A DNA stretch of 64,000 bases, from positions 26,445,045 to 26,509,044 of the forward strand of contig CM070603.1 of the NCBI GenBank assembly GCA_036346395.1, given 5' to 3'. The notes under the pieces were generated by a model. That model did no database searches and had not been told where the DNA came from. It saw only the letters and a list, made by a program, of their open reading frames with translations. The DNA comes from Hsuehochloa calcarea (taxonomy: Eukaryota; Streptophyta; Magnoliopsida; Poales; Poaceae). This document shows, in pieces, positions 22,201-33,633 of this stretch (the stretch's first letter is position 1; every line of letters starts with the position of its first letter). The position numbers and the translations under genes are program-made.

Positions 22201-25200
22201 TTATCTCCAGAACTGTAATCCAGTGTCCTGTAGTAACACAAGAGGAAAATATTATGCAATGACTTAAGCCCGATTTAACAAAGAACCGCCCCTAAAAAAG
22301 TAGAAGTGAATCGCTAGGAGTAGGAAAGGCAGCGCCCCAAATGGACGGTTTATTTTCATTAAAAAATGGTAATTCCTTGTTAAAACTGTAATTAATATTA
22401 TGAAGAAAAAAATGCCAGTGTGATGTGAATTTTGAACAAATAGAAAACTGAAATGTTGGTTTAAAATGAATGCTAAACTTACTTGGGAATTTTCCACCTT
22501 CAATAAAATTGCGAATAAGAGATCCTGCCATTAACCCTGATCCAAATATGTACAGGTATGCAATTGCTGGTAGAAAGAAGACAGCAAGCAAGAAATATCA
22601 CATATCTTGCAGCACTGAACAATAGGCCACAAAATGCGGACATAAAATGGCATTGTTTTGTTATACCTTGAGCAGTGTTAACTTTCGAAAAGAATGTTGC
22701 TGCTAGGAAGGATAATACAATCTGCAGGTTAATGAAACTGAAAAAGAAAACAAACTGGATACTGTAGTCGTTTATCTTGAAAAAATTTAGACCTGCAAAG
22801 TACAACTGAATTAGGTAAACGGCTTGAATAAAAATACTATTTTGTTAAGATAACCATTGTTGGATAGCTTGCTACCTATAAGGGATCCAAAAATGACAAA
22901 TAGAACCAGATACACCGTGGACAAAATAAGGAAGTACGCATAGTAGATAATCCAGTAAGGGCCATCCCCAAGCCCATGCATTTTCATCATTGTTCGCAGC
23001 TTGTGTTGCTTCTCATATACAAGGTATGTCAGCATAACCTGCATTACAACTTAAGAGGTTGGAGAATTGTAATCATGCATTACAGAAAATTGGTCATCAC
23101 TTGATCAAACAATTCCCTCCTCCCTCCACTTCAGTAAGATATTACTTATTCTTAAGCAACCCTGAGAGGGCCTAGTTAACAATGATTTATTCTGCATAAC
23201 ATTTTACTGTATGCTAGATATATTAATCATGTGTATATTCCTACATTCAACCAAATTCCTAGCTATAACAAGAGACAAAATGATTGTCAACTATGGTACC
23301 ACTTACCGGGAAAAGCAACGCAACAACCCATACGAAAAAGAGAGGACCAACAGTAGAAGAAAAATCAAACGTCATACGAGTTGCTTGCTTAGGCATTTCT
23401 TTTGTGAACTCGAGTAACATTTTTACGCCTGAACCTTGCAGAAAATGGAGATAGGCATTTGAAACCTACACAGATATCAAGTAATATGTTATTGGGGGGA
23501 AATAAGCTGTATAGATTCCTGACTGCGTTGACAAAAGAGTAATATTGCCAAGTTAGAGTAATATTTTGGAAATAGATGAAATTATTGTGATGATATTGTG
23601 ATAATTTTTTATCATTCAACATTTTAAACGAAGTAAAAAATTATAAAGTAAAGAGGATGCGAAAGGAAATGTCCCTACCTTATTCTGTGATATGCTAAAT
23701 AGCAAAGCAAGTTGAAAATATATGGTTATGCATGCTCATCAGTTTTATCCTCTTTTGGATTATAATTTCCAATTACTATGACTGTTCTGGTTCACTTCAT
23801 CTGCCATGTTTCCATGGATCTTGTTGTGAATTTGTTATGGGATCATAAAGTGATTCGGAGTTTAGCACAGTAAAATATATACAGGAGTCAATCCTTTCAG
23901 TGGATTGGCAGACAAGAAAATTAATAATAAAACGTCGATGTTTTATCAGTGAAGTAAATGACACCCACCGCATTCAATGAGCGTGAAATGCGCAGAAGTC
24001 CAAATGGCCTTGGAACATAAGAGACATTCTGATAAGTCGAGTTATAAAAAGCAAGCACATTGAAACGCTTCTCATTTGAGTCTTGAAAATCATAAGCTGT
24101 AAAAAAAGTAGTTAAGAGTTACTCGTGTCTTTAATGCCAGCTTGTAATGAAACAACAGCACTATCGGCATAGATAAGGAAAGGTGACATACCCATTGCAA
24201 TTTCATTAATCCCTTCCACTGTTTTCCCTTTCCGGTAACCATTGAAGGCTTCCTCATTTATTGTTGTTGAACTATTCCGCCACAAGGGTAATCCTTGAAC
24301 ACATTTTATCTCTGCGAAAAGAAAATTTGAAGTTCAGATATGAAACCCTTTTCAACCAAACACTTCGGGCAAGAGAACAGGCACATAAATGATAACACAT
24401 TGAATATCATTGTGGGAATGCACAAAAATTGACGATTCTTAGAGAGGACAAATAATGAAAATTACTTGGCTGTCAAGAAGTCAGGTTAGCAGTCTCATCT
24501 GTTTACCCACGTTATTATTTCGGACTATTCTACCCAGAAACAGAAGAAGCAATACATGATACGAACTTTACCTTTCTGAACATTAATAGCACCAATGGTA
24601 ATGGGGACTATAACTGAATCACTGGATTTGCATTGAGGTCGAAGAACATATATGGGTCGATCTGAGACAAAAGCTGGTTCAATGAAGTCCGTAGAAGTAC
24701 CCGGTACATCTGTCCCCTGGAATTTACATGGTAAGAAAGCAAGTTTCGTCTGACTTTTATCCTTGAAAAACATACGTAGAAGTAGTAGTCTTGTTATTTG
24801 AACTTACAAGGAGAAGACTAGATATGCTCGCATAATCAGAAATATTTGTAAGTGGTGAGGTTGTGAACAAGTTCTGCATGATAGCTGTCAAACAAACGGG
24901 CAAAGTTAATGGTATAAGGAATATGGTGAATACTCTACAGCTTAACAGAGTTTTATATGACCCCTATTTCCTTTGTTACTGGAAACAAATAAAATTCTGG
25001 TACAAAAAGCAAGCCTTACTTCTTAGCCCAACAAGAGCTAAGCGGATTTTTCGGGGTTAAAAGAAGTAAATGATACAGATTACTTACTACTAGATAGAGT
25101 TTCGTTTGCTCCCGTGAAGGGTATACTGGCCGGGCAGGATTGCGATTTTCTGCATGATGCATCTGAGAGGCCTGTGAACAAATTGGAGGAATCCTGCACG

Positions 25201-26369
25201 GCACGGTACTCAGGGCCCGGTACTTGCAGGAGAGCAGGCCATTCAGGAGGATTTGGTATGGGGCAACTGCCAGCCTGATCCAATGTTGAGTACTGAATTC
25301 CACACACATTTTGGCAAGAACCTGTCCCGTTGACATCAACACACTTGCAACCACATCTGAACTTCGGCTTATCTAGAAGATTGTTGATGACTCTTTGAAG
25401 AACGCTGATTAAGATACATAGGTATATCGGAACTATGATTAGCCGAATGGTTGCCTTCCTGTTACGTTTCTGCATGGATAGAAAACATGGATGGCCACCC
25501 CTTAGCTTGACTGAAACTACCGGTAGTATATAATTAAATATACTAATGGCAATAGTGCAATGAAAAATTCCTTCCTTGCCATAAAGAAACCTAAAAAGTA
25601 ACCTCCACCAGACATGTATAGGCTACAGACTGAAAACAATCGGCAGACTGAAATTTGAAGTACAGATGAGATCATAGAGCATGTTTTGGCTTTTAAACAT
25701 CCATAATACACACCATCAAGGAATTTCCCCTATGCTGATGCTTGTGTGTACCGGTCCTCAAATTCTTTCCATTTTGACATATTAACAAATCCCAATCTAT
25801 ACTCAACTGACCAAGACATAGAGGACAACTGACCAAAATCATACCCGAAATTCAACAACAACAGAAACATGGAGAATTAGTAGCACTCGAACCCACGAAT
25901 TTCTGCAAATAAGCCTAATTTAGTCGCAGTAGCAGTAGATGGTGGGAAACATCACCAAAGAAATATGGTATTTTATAAAACCGAATTTGAAATGTCACTT
26001 CTACTTTAAATTTGAAGTGTGTGGAATAAGTCTTATCCCGTGACATCTAAAAACGAATTTATGTATCCATCTTGCAGTTGTACGAGAAAATAAACCCTTA
26101 GCTTGTTTCTCTTTAGCCTACGGCATCAGATCAGAAGACACGCACCTAACCCAATTATCAAAAACAAAAGAACAAGGGAAACTCATCCGAGTATTCCTCA
26201 CTACTAACCCCAAAAAAGAATCAGAAAAGCCTGAATAAAATGGCAGAATGGCCACGGATTAGACCTGGAAAATGAGATTTTTGCGCAGGAGGGCATTGGT
26301 CTGCGAGGCGAAGCTCGGCGGCCTCGATGCACCACCACCACCAGCAGCAGCAGCCGCGGAGGGCTCCAT
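19250..26369 (-). CDS. ABCA-subfamily half-size ABC transporter, 18 exons, frameshift in exon 3
   Basis: Exons read on the minus strand: 26265-26369, 25088-25469, 24808-24885, 24572-24716, 24192-24311, 23969-24096, 23307-23465, 22876-23038, 22667-22792, 22483-22566, 21866-22227, 21385-21585, 20552-20661, 20349-20433, 20006-20134, 19814-19919, 19626-19714, 19250-19549. All introns are GT-AG and phases agree. The product is about 956 residues: a membrane helix near residue 40, a large cysteine-bearing loop, a helix cluster in exons 7-11, then one nucleotide-binding domain. That domain shows Walker A GPNGAGKSS, Q-loop CPQND, signature YSGGMKRRLS, Walker B VVYMDEPSTGLDP and H-loop TTHSMEEAE. Walker A has Ser where Thr is usual. 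One extra A in an A-run at 24838-24841 puts a stop into exon 3; without it the peptide fits the family. This is either a real null allele or a base-call error. ABCA proteins generally move lipids across internal membranes; the substrate is unknown here. Confidence 0.9.
21031..21216. mobile_element. Second CCGGCCGG-rich MITE, inside an ABCA intron
   Basis: Its right end (GGATTTTTTCCCCTG) is the reverse complement of the left end of the MITE at 8084-8320, and its interior shares the CGGCCGGTTATCGG and CCGGCCGGGA blocks, so it is the same family in the opposite orientation. It sits in the 723-bp intron between exons 12 and 13. The left boundary and target duplication are unclear. Confidence 0.65.
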
Positions 26370-26626
26370 CACGCGGCGGCAGTTCTTGGGTTTGCGCTGT
26401 CGTCTCTGTCTCTCTCGCTCCCCCTTAACCGATTTGGAGTCGGAAGAGAAAAAGGCCGGAGTTATTAGCCGTTAAAATCTGAAGAGGGGAATTTATAGAG
26501 GCAACCGGAGAAGAGATGCTTCCCGCCACAATAGAATATTTCTGTTTTTGTCGGTCAACAATTTCGGCTTCTTTGTTCTTCCCGCGATTTAGTACATATC
26601 GAGAATTTTTAATATATATATATAAT
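26370..26626 (-). promoter_or_regulatory. Upstream region of the ABCA gene
   Basis: It holds the leader of the ABCA gene (minus strand, CT-rich near 26395-26420) and probably its promoter. Only about 260 bp separate the start codon from the transposon edge at 26627, so the insertion may have displaced distal promoter sequence. No TATA box could be placed with confidence. Confidence 0.4.
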
Positions 26627-26651
26627 TTTAATTAATAATTACAAAATTAAA
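26627..26651 (+). repeat. Left arm of the 25-bp inverted repeat
   Basis: AT-rich 25-mer around TTAATTAATAATTAC, the exact reverse complement of 53306-53330. Confidence 0.85.
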
Positions 26652-26679
26652 TATTAAATATTTTACAAAAATAACCTCA

Positions 26680-27725
26680 TATCACTATTTCATCTAGCGA
26701 TTGCCATTCCATCTGGCGACAATCGCAAGATGAAATGGTGACAGGTGCCACGTGGACGGCGATAGCACCCTGTCGTCATTTCATCTGGCGACGTGTAGTG
26801 AACAGTACCTCTATCGCCAATTGAAATAACGACAAAGGCTAAGCATAAAAACCCCAAAATCCCCCACCTCATTCTACTATCGCCAATTGAAATAACGACA
26901 AGAACTAAGCATAAAAACCCCAAAAATCCCCCACCTCATTCCACTCATTCCAGCCAAGAGCAAGCAAAGGAGAGGAAGAAGAGGGGGGGAGAGAGAGGAG
27001 ATGAGAAAAAACGATCGGCTTAGCAGGAAGAGACAAAGAAAGATAAGCAGATCCAGTCGTCTTCCTCGTAGGTAATTTTAAAAAACTCTGTAATTTAATT
27101 CAAACCCCATTCGGTTAGTAAATAAAAATAACGATTGAGAATTGATTTCATTAGATCATTTTAGCTTTAGTGTAGTTTGTTTAACTTTAGATTATCGTTG
27201 TAGGTTAGATAATTTTTATACGAGAAATAATTTAGAAACTAAGAAAATAGCAAGTAGCTTCAAAAATTCTGTAAAAATTCCAAAGTAGCTAAATAGGGTG
27301 TGTAGAGCCTGATTAAAATATTCCTAGCTTCAATTATGTTCTCATTTTTGCACGGTAAATATTATATAAATGTCGAGAATGCATTTTTAAACTATAAAAA
27401 TAGAACTAGGTAGCTCTAAAAATTCTGTAAAAATTATAGAGTAGCTAAATAGGGGTGTGTAGAGCCTGATTAAAATATTCTCAACTTCATTTTTGTCCTT
27501 ATTTTTGCACGATAAATATTTTATACATACCGACAATACATTTTAAACTAGAAAAATAGTAAGGTAGCTCTAAAAATTCCAAAAAAAAAATCCAAAGTAG
27601 CTAAATAGGGTGCGTAGAGCCTGATTAAAATATTCTCAGCTCAGTTATGTTCTTATTTTTGCACGGTAAATGTTCTGTAAATGCCGAGATAATTTTTGAA
27701 ATATTACTCATATTAAATTTCAGGT
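26680..27725 (+). other. Subterminal repeats and leader of the PMD transposon
   Basis: Between 26684 and 26900 the motifs CATTTCATCTGGCGAC, GAAATGGTGACAGG and ATCGCCAATTGAAATAACGAC recur, some in both orientations; the last is duplicated with its flank (about 26815-26860 and 26879-26930). From 27090 to 27715 an AT-rich leader or intron holds three diverged copies of a unit containing AGTAGCTAAATAGGG and AGAGCCTGATTAAAATATTC, spaced about 160 bp apart. Confidence 0.55.
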
Positions 27726-29478
27726 ATGGCGGCCCTAAGAGACGTCACGCAGTGGCCGTTTGAGCTGCTTGACCCGGCCATTGACACGACTCACCATAGT
27801 CGCCTCAATACCATCCTCCCATGGGAGGGCAAGCAGTCCATTGAGCTTGGAGCATTGTGGCTACGCACGCCCATGAGGGCATAGAGGGTAGACTCACGCT
27901 GGGTTCCGCGGAACCTATAGTTCTGACCTTTTTGTAATTAAATTTGGTTTGACTTGTGTGGATAGACTCACGTATATTCTTAATCCTTTGACACAGGTTG
28001 AGAGTGGTCTTCCTACTTCCAATAGCTAGGATGGTGGAGGCTACGTGGGAGGACGAGAAGGACATCACCACCGGGGTGTCTACGTTGAGGTTGTTTCCAC
28101 ATGACCGATGCCTCCTGGCGGTGCTGGTTGACCGGTGGAGGCTGGGGACACACACATTTCACCTTCTATGAGAGGAGATGGCGTCGACGCTTCAGGACGT
28201 GGCTGCCTGACTAGGTTGCCCTGCACGAGCTTCCCCATGGTAGCGTACGACATCCCAAACATGTGGCACACGGATATCCTCAGGAGGTTCCAGGGGTTGA
28301 TGTCGGCCGACGCCGGCTACACGGAGTTCTCCAGTACGCACAGGACAACGCTGAGGTGAATCGACCAGTTCGATGTAAGTATTTATAACTCCTGTGTTTT
28401 CGTTTCAATTCCTTTGTTCAACTTAGTAATGTGTCTCTGTCTTCTTCTAGCCAGCTGACCTAGGACCGAACACACCTGAGTACACAATAAGGAGGTACTT
28501 CGAGGGGTACTTGTTGTGGCTCTTCAAGTGGGTCATGTTCCCAGGGTCCCTCGGCAACAGCGTGGACAAGCACATGATCTGCTACGCACGGGAGCTGTCG
28601 GACGAGGAGATGTACATGATCCTGCTGTATGCTTGGGGCCCAGCGGTGCACGACGTATCGTGCCCTGTGTAGCACGTACAACCGGGTCTGGGAGAGATTC
28701 ATCCTCTCTGGATGCCCGCTGCTTCTTCAACTGTGGTCGTTCGAGTGTTTCCAGATCAGACGACCACAGCTGGATCTGGGATCCTACACTGACGCGATGT
28801 ACGCCAACGACAACCTCGTGGACTGGCCGACCATGGGTACGGTGTGGTGTCGCTGACGGGTAAGTATTTTTGAACATTTAGCCCTTTTCGTAATGTAATT
28901 TGATTGCATGTGCTAAGTTTTTATTGTTCTACTCCACATGTCACCTTCACTTCGATCACTACAAACGCATCCTACCTGGACCACGTTGTGATGTTCGATT
29001 AGTTAATGGATGATCGCATCATCTGGACACCATACACCGCCAACAAGGTGCCAGCGCACGCACCCCGAGACTTGTCCACCAAGTGCTCACGAGACTGGCA
29101 ATACTGGTACACGCGGAAGTTCTTGGTGCACGATGTCTTTGTCGAGGAGTACCACGTGCACCGGATGATGCGCCAGTTTGGTCTACATCAGGAGTTCCCA
29201 GTGCCCTCGGGGCTATGGGTGCCGCCGAATGTTTATGGGTAAGTTCGTGTTTTATTTCTGTGGCATCCTTTCCCTTGCGAACTTACGAATTTATTGTTTC
29301 ATATTCCACATGTACACCAGGAAGGGAGTAGCTGGTACGGCTTCCTGGATCAAGATGATGACCCAGTGGGTTACACAGTTGCTCCACGCCTTGGCGGACG
29401 TGCACCAGGAGCTTACTCCCTACGACCCAGGGACATACGAGGAGTACATTGACTGGTACTCCACTCGGACGAGGGTTC
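27726..29478 (+). pseudogene. Plant mobile domain (PMD) gene, 5' and central exons
   Basis: The reading starts MAALRDVTQWPFELLD. Later exons give the hallmarks of the aminotransferase-like PMD family: a CLLAVLVDRWR - THTFHL - STLQDVA block (28090-28210), RRYFEGYLLWLFKWVMF (28490), TYRALCSTYNRVW and MYANDNLVDWPTMGTVWC (28660-28850), DWQYWYTRKFLVHD and VEEYHVHRMMRQFGL (29090-29190), and TPYDPGTYEEYIDWYSTRTRV (29410-29477). GT-AG introns are recognisable, for example a GTAAGT donor at 28374. Several in-frame stops and frameshifts show decay. In grasses such genes are carried by DNA and LTR transposons. The frame runs straight into the solo LTR at 29479 and resumes at 31352. Confidence 0.78.
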
Positions 29479-31351
29479 TGTTAGACCAAGTGGACTAGTC
29501 GTAAAGGACCATGTGGACTGGTCGTAGACTTTTTGTGATGATGAATAATTGACGTTTGGGTTGTATTGACATTTGAGTGGTTAGATCATGCCTTGTATCG
29601 GGTGGTCTAATCGGTGATACTCGATAATCCTTTTCGATTGGACTCAGAGTACTGTAGCTACGAGTACTGTAGTTTCGAGTACTGAGTAATATAGTTCAAA
29701 GTACTGTATCTCCGAGTACTATATCTACGAGCACAATAGATCCGAGTACTGAGTGGTAGAGCTGAGAGTATTATACTCTGTCGTAAGTCGAGGTGTGAAA
29801 GTACGAAGGGCAGTCAGAGTTGCATGGTCGAAGGTCGGGAAGCTACAGTGACTGGTCAAAGGTCGAAGCTACAGTACCTGATCTATGGTCGAAGCTACAG
29901 GGACTGGTCGATGGTCGAAAGCTACAGTGTCTGGTCAGTGGTCGATGGACTATAGTCATATACTTCGTGGTTAGTAGTCGTAGACTTCATAATCGCATGG
30001 ATTTCGTATTCGGTAGTCGTAGACTTTGCGATCAGTGGTCGTAGCCCTCTAGTAAGTGGTCGTACGCTCCTAGTAAGTGGTCGTATGCTTCTAGTGCTTC
30101 AATACTTATTTTCTTCGAGTACTTTGAGTACTCGTGTCTGGTTGGCCAGTTGTATGACCGACATGTACATTGCGGTACAACCAGTTTTACAGAGCGATGT
30201 CGAATTGTTTTTTTGAAAGTTGGAATTTAAGGTCGTGGATGATCTTATTTGTGTTTATTGATAGATGTGAGTGTAATGTGCGTGTGTGAACTGATATTGG
30301 TCAAGTTGGAGAACTTGTGCCAGGAAAAACGTTCTTTGATATTTGTATGTGCAGGTTAAGCGTGGAGACGGTCACGGTCGATGACGAGGAAGATCGGAAC
30401 TAGGAGGGGAAAATCCAAGGTTCAAGTGGTCATGGATGTCACGAGGTGGTCGTGCTCACGTTGGGGCACATGGATATCAAAGATGAATGCATGATGTGTG
30501 GTCGAAGCTACAGGAGGTGCCATCCTGGAGGCTTCGACGTGTTAAGGGTTATGGAAGGCTTTCATAACTGAAAGGTTGAGATATATTATTTGAGGGGTTT
30601 CGGTTTCCTTGTTTCACGGAAGAGATATGATTACGTGTCCGTGTTGATAAGGACACGGTTTAAGGCCCTCGCATATAAAGGCCAAAGAGGTTAAGAGTAA
30701 CGCGTGCTTGCGGGAGGCTTTTGGCGGCGGCGGCTTTCAGTAGAGAGAGCTTTTTGGTGCTTTCTTTCTAGGGTTTGAGGGGTACAGTGAGAGCACTTTG
30801 TAGACACAAAAAATGATTGAGAAATAATATATCATGTCGTTTTCAAAGAATTTCAGTCATCGTTGGTGGTTTGTGCTTCTTGACATTGTGTTTGGCTTGT
30901 TCTAGTTCATCACATTCAATCTGTTCTTCTGTCTTCGACCAGCTCTCATGTTGATCAGTCTTCGACTAGTTCCTGTTCCTAGAGGTCTTCGACTTGTTCT
31001 CGTCCATCATTTTTTTATCTACTTTTGTTCTTTGCAATGTGTGAATCTTCCGAGCCGGAAGGTGGAAGAAATATATTAGTCGAATCTTTTCGACCAGGTG
31101 AACGCAACTTCTTCGACCAGATCAATTTCACTGTCTTCGACCACGACTTGTGTTGTTCACCTGGTTGTTGACAATAGCTGTAACTGGCAGAATAGATCAG
31201 AGTTGGTTCGATCTCTACGACTAGGTGACAACCTCGTACGAGTACATTGTATTCAGCTATCGTTTGAATCCAGGGCAGTTTATTTTCGGTAAGTCAAAAA
31301 AGAAGGCACTACAAATATTCACCCTCTCTGATTGTCATATTCGATCCTACA
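29479..31351 (+). mobile_element. Solo LTR, SIRE/Maximus-like
   Basis: 1873 bp from TGTTAG to CCTACA, inside the PMD coding sequence. The flanks are GGTTC (29474-29478) and GGTTT (31352-31356), a target duplication with one change. Across the insert the PMD frame reads STRTRV then CCVRVVDDPP. Length, the ending CCTACA, and a shared block before the middle (GGTCAAGTTG, GAACTTGT, TGTGCAGGT) tie it to the LTR at 31700-33579, but most of the sequence differs, so it is a separate family. No internal region remains, as expected from LTR-LTR recombination. A TATAAA box lies at 30674-30679. Confidence 0.78.
29640..30110 (+). repeat. Two short-motif arrays in the solo LTR
   Basis: First array: about seven copies of a CGAGTACTGTA-like unit (29646-29770). 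Second: about five copies of GGTCGAAGCTACAGT-like units (29828-29935), then several GGTCGTAGACTT or GGTCGTACGCT units (29940-30095). Confidence 0.75.
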
Positions 31352-31699
31352 GGTTTGCTGCGTCAGGGTCGTAGACGACCCACCATGCCACGAGGCCGTG
31401 ATGACTGACACGTACCCCACCCAGCTGAACTCTGCATTCCATCGCACGGTACGTATTGAACGGTCCATGTTTCTTATTTCCTATGCATGTTTTTGGTTCC
31501 TAACTTGCTGATTCTATGTACATAATGACCTCTGATGGGAACTGTACGAGTTGGTGAGCTCCTGGTAGTCTGATGATCGGGGAGCGCTACAGCACGGCAA
31601 GGCAGGAGATTAGCCAGACCGATGATCGGATTCTAGAAGCGTCGAGGTGATTCATCCAGCTGACGTTTGTTGTAGGCCGAGGGACGTGGTGGATCCACC
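31352..31699 (+). pseudogene. PMD gene, segment between the two insertions
   Basis: It opens in frame with the segment before the solo LTR (VVDDPPCHE, then DTYPTQLNSAFHRT, typical of PMD C-terminal tails) up to a GTACGT donor near 31449. A second exon from about 31550 runs to the insertion at 31700 and contains stops. The last five bases, CCACC, are the target duplication of the SIRE-like element. Confidence 0.55.
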
Positions 31700-33579
31700 T
31701 GTGGATATCGTGGGGATATGTGCATGATCTTAGGATGATGAGTCAATTGGCAATGGCATTGTTGGTTTGTAAAATCTTGCATTTTCGGGTTTGCTCTAGT
31801 GCTGTCAGGTCACTGGTGGTCAGACCGGCCAGGTCGCCGGTCCGACCGGCCAGTGGAGCGGTCCGACCGGCAATGCTTGCCGGTCCGACCGCCCAAAGGT
31901 TTTGATGGAGTTTGGGGCTAGGCAAAAAATAGGTTGTGTAGGCAAGTGAGGGGAGTCTCCTGGATGTGGTCACATAATTTTTGGAGCTCCTAGTCAAAAG
32001 TTCTATTCATTTGAAAATCCCAGAAGGTTTTGGATTTTCAAGATGAAAATTTGGCTAAGTCTTTTCGGGCGGTCCGACCGCCGTTGTGGCATCGGTCCGA
32101 CCGGCCTGAAATCGGTCGGACCAGTCATATGGGGCGGTCAGACCGTCAATCACTTAGAGTTCGACCATTTTGGCTTTGTTGTGATTTGAATGTGTTTATT
32201 GTATGAGTTTCAATGCTTTATTGTTGCATATTGCATTGTTGAACTTACGTGGGTCAAGTTGTGAAGAACTTGTTCCCGGAGACGATTTTTTTGTCTATTG
32301 CTGTGCAGGTGGCTTGCAGGTCAACGACGTCAACGGTGAGGTGGATCGGGACTACGCTTGGAGAGCTGAGGTCCAGAACGATCATGGATGCCGGGTGAGG
32401 TCGTGTGACTCAAGCATGGTGCAGAATGGGCAAGATGGATCGAACGGGCAGTTCGGTGTAGCTGGTTGGATCAGGCGGTGCGGAAGTCGGTGCAAGTCTC
32501 TGGGAGGTTCCGATGGGATTCGGACGGGAGGAACTTGACGACATGATGAGAGCCGCTGATCAACCTACACGTGGTGAAGCAGGCGATTGCTTCAACAGAT
32601 TATTGTGTGTGTGTGTGGGTCCCATTTGTGGTTGGGCCTTAATGGGAGCCCATGAGTGAAACCCTAGGCCTCTCATATAAATAGAAAGGGGGGAGATGGA
32701 AAACCCCCAAGCAATTTGAAGCCCTCATTTGCAAAATCCCTTGTTAGGGTTAGGGTTTGGAGAGGAGAGGAGAGGAAGATTGTATGTGTGCTCTTTGATT
32801 GAGCTCTTGTCCTCCTTGAAGGAGTGGCTTTGTAAGCAACATCTTGATTCAATCAATCTTTTGATGTTTGCTCAAGGGTGAAGTCTCTCTTGTGTTCTTC
32901 TCTCTTTTGATGATTTTGGTGCTTCCTTGATCTGGGTGTTCATGCTTGGTCTCTTGACCGATTTTACCTTGCTATGATGTGTGGGAATACTCCTAGAATC
33001 ATCTAGATCATCAATCCCCCACAAGCAAGTGTTGGATCAAAATTTTTATATTTCTAGGGTTTGAGCACTTCTTTGGTAAATCCTTAAGAGATCGATTCTT
33101 CGAAGTGGATCTGAACGATCGTCGCTAGAATTAGGTCTTAGATATCCTCAGTGAGGTGTGCTCCAAATTTAGTCAAGTTTCATTGGTTGAATCAAAAGTT
33201 GGACCAATTTTCGTTTTGGATTTGGGCTTTGTGTTTCGGTTCTGGACTAAATCGGTCAGACCGGTTTAGCAACGGCGTTAGACCGCCAGCCTTCGAGCCG
33301 CCCATTACCGGCCGGTCGAACCGATTCCCAGCGGTCGGACCGCCACTTTTCTGCCGGTCAGTCCGCCAGTGTCCAGACCAACCCAGTGAGATCAATTCTC
33401 CATATTTGTGTATTGTGGTTAAAGGGGGTAATTGAATTCAGCACAAGGCTTCCTCTGTGCGTTTGCTGATCTTCTTAGCTTTCATAGCTAAAGGAGAAAA
33501 GTTCGTGTTGAATTTGATTAAGGCGAAAAATCGAGAAAGCGCCTATTCGCACCCCTCTAGTCGTCGTTACGGTCCTACA
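31700..33579 (+). repeat. 5' LTR of the SIRE-like element
   Basis: 1880 bp, from TGTGGATATCG to GGTCCTACA. It has a TATAAATA box at 32676-32683 and a telomere-like TTAGGGTTAGGGTTT near 32743. About a dozen GGTCNGACCG-type palindromes occur in three clusters (31820-31890, 32070-32150, 33255-33365). Confidence 0.9.
32676..32683 (+). promoter_or_regulatory. TATA box of the SIRE-like 5' LTR
   Basis: TATAAATA, about 900 bp before the LTR end. The matching part of the 3' LTR has been lost. Confidence 0.65.
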
Positions 33580-33581
33580 AG

Positions 33582-33593
33582 TGGTATCAGAGC
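33582..33593 (+). promoter_or_regulatory. Primer-binding site of the SIRE-like element
   Basis: TGGTATCAGAGC, two bases after the LTR end. Confidence 0.9.
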
Positions 33594-33633
33594 CGGTTAG
33601 CTCTTCTCATAGATCTTAACCGGTCTTTGGAGC

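Noticed and set aside
22567..22620. Earlier acceptor for ABCA exon 10 at GCTGCAAG
   Set aside because: It would put an in-frame TGA before the conserved YLYIFGSGL segment; the CTACCAG acceptor at 22567 keeps phase and homology.
22811..22875. Continuation of the ABCA open frame past exon 8
   Set aside because: The frame stays open by chance, but the ATAG/GTAGC donor at 22876 and the homology both end there; the added residues do not fit the family.
33582..33593. Recurrent TGGTATCAGAGC stretches as parts of tRNA genes
   Set aside because: Each is only 12 bp next to an LTR edge and matches a primer-binding site; no cloverleaf surrounds any of them.
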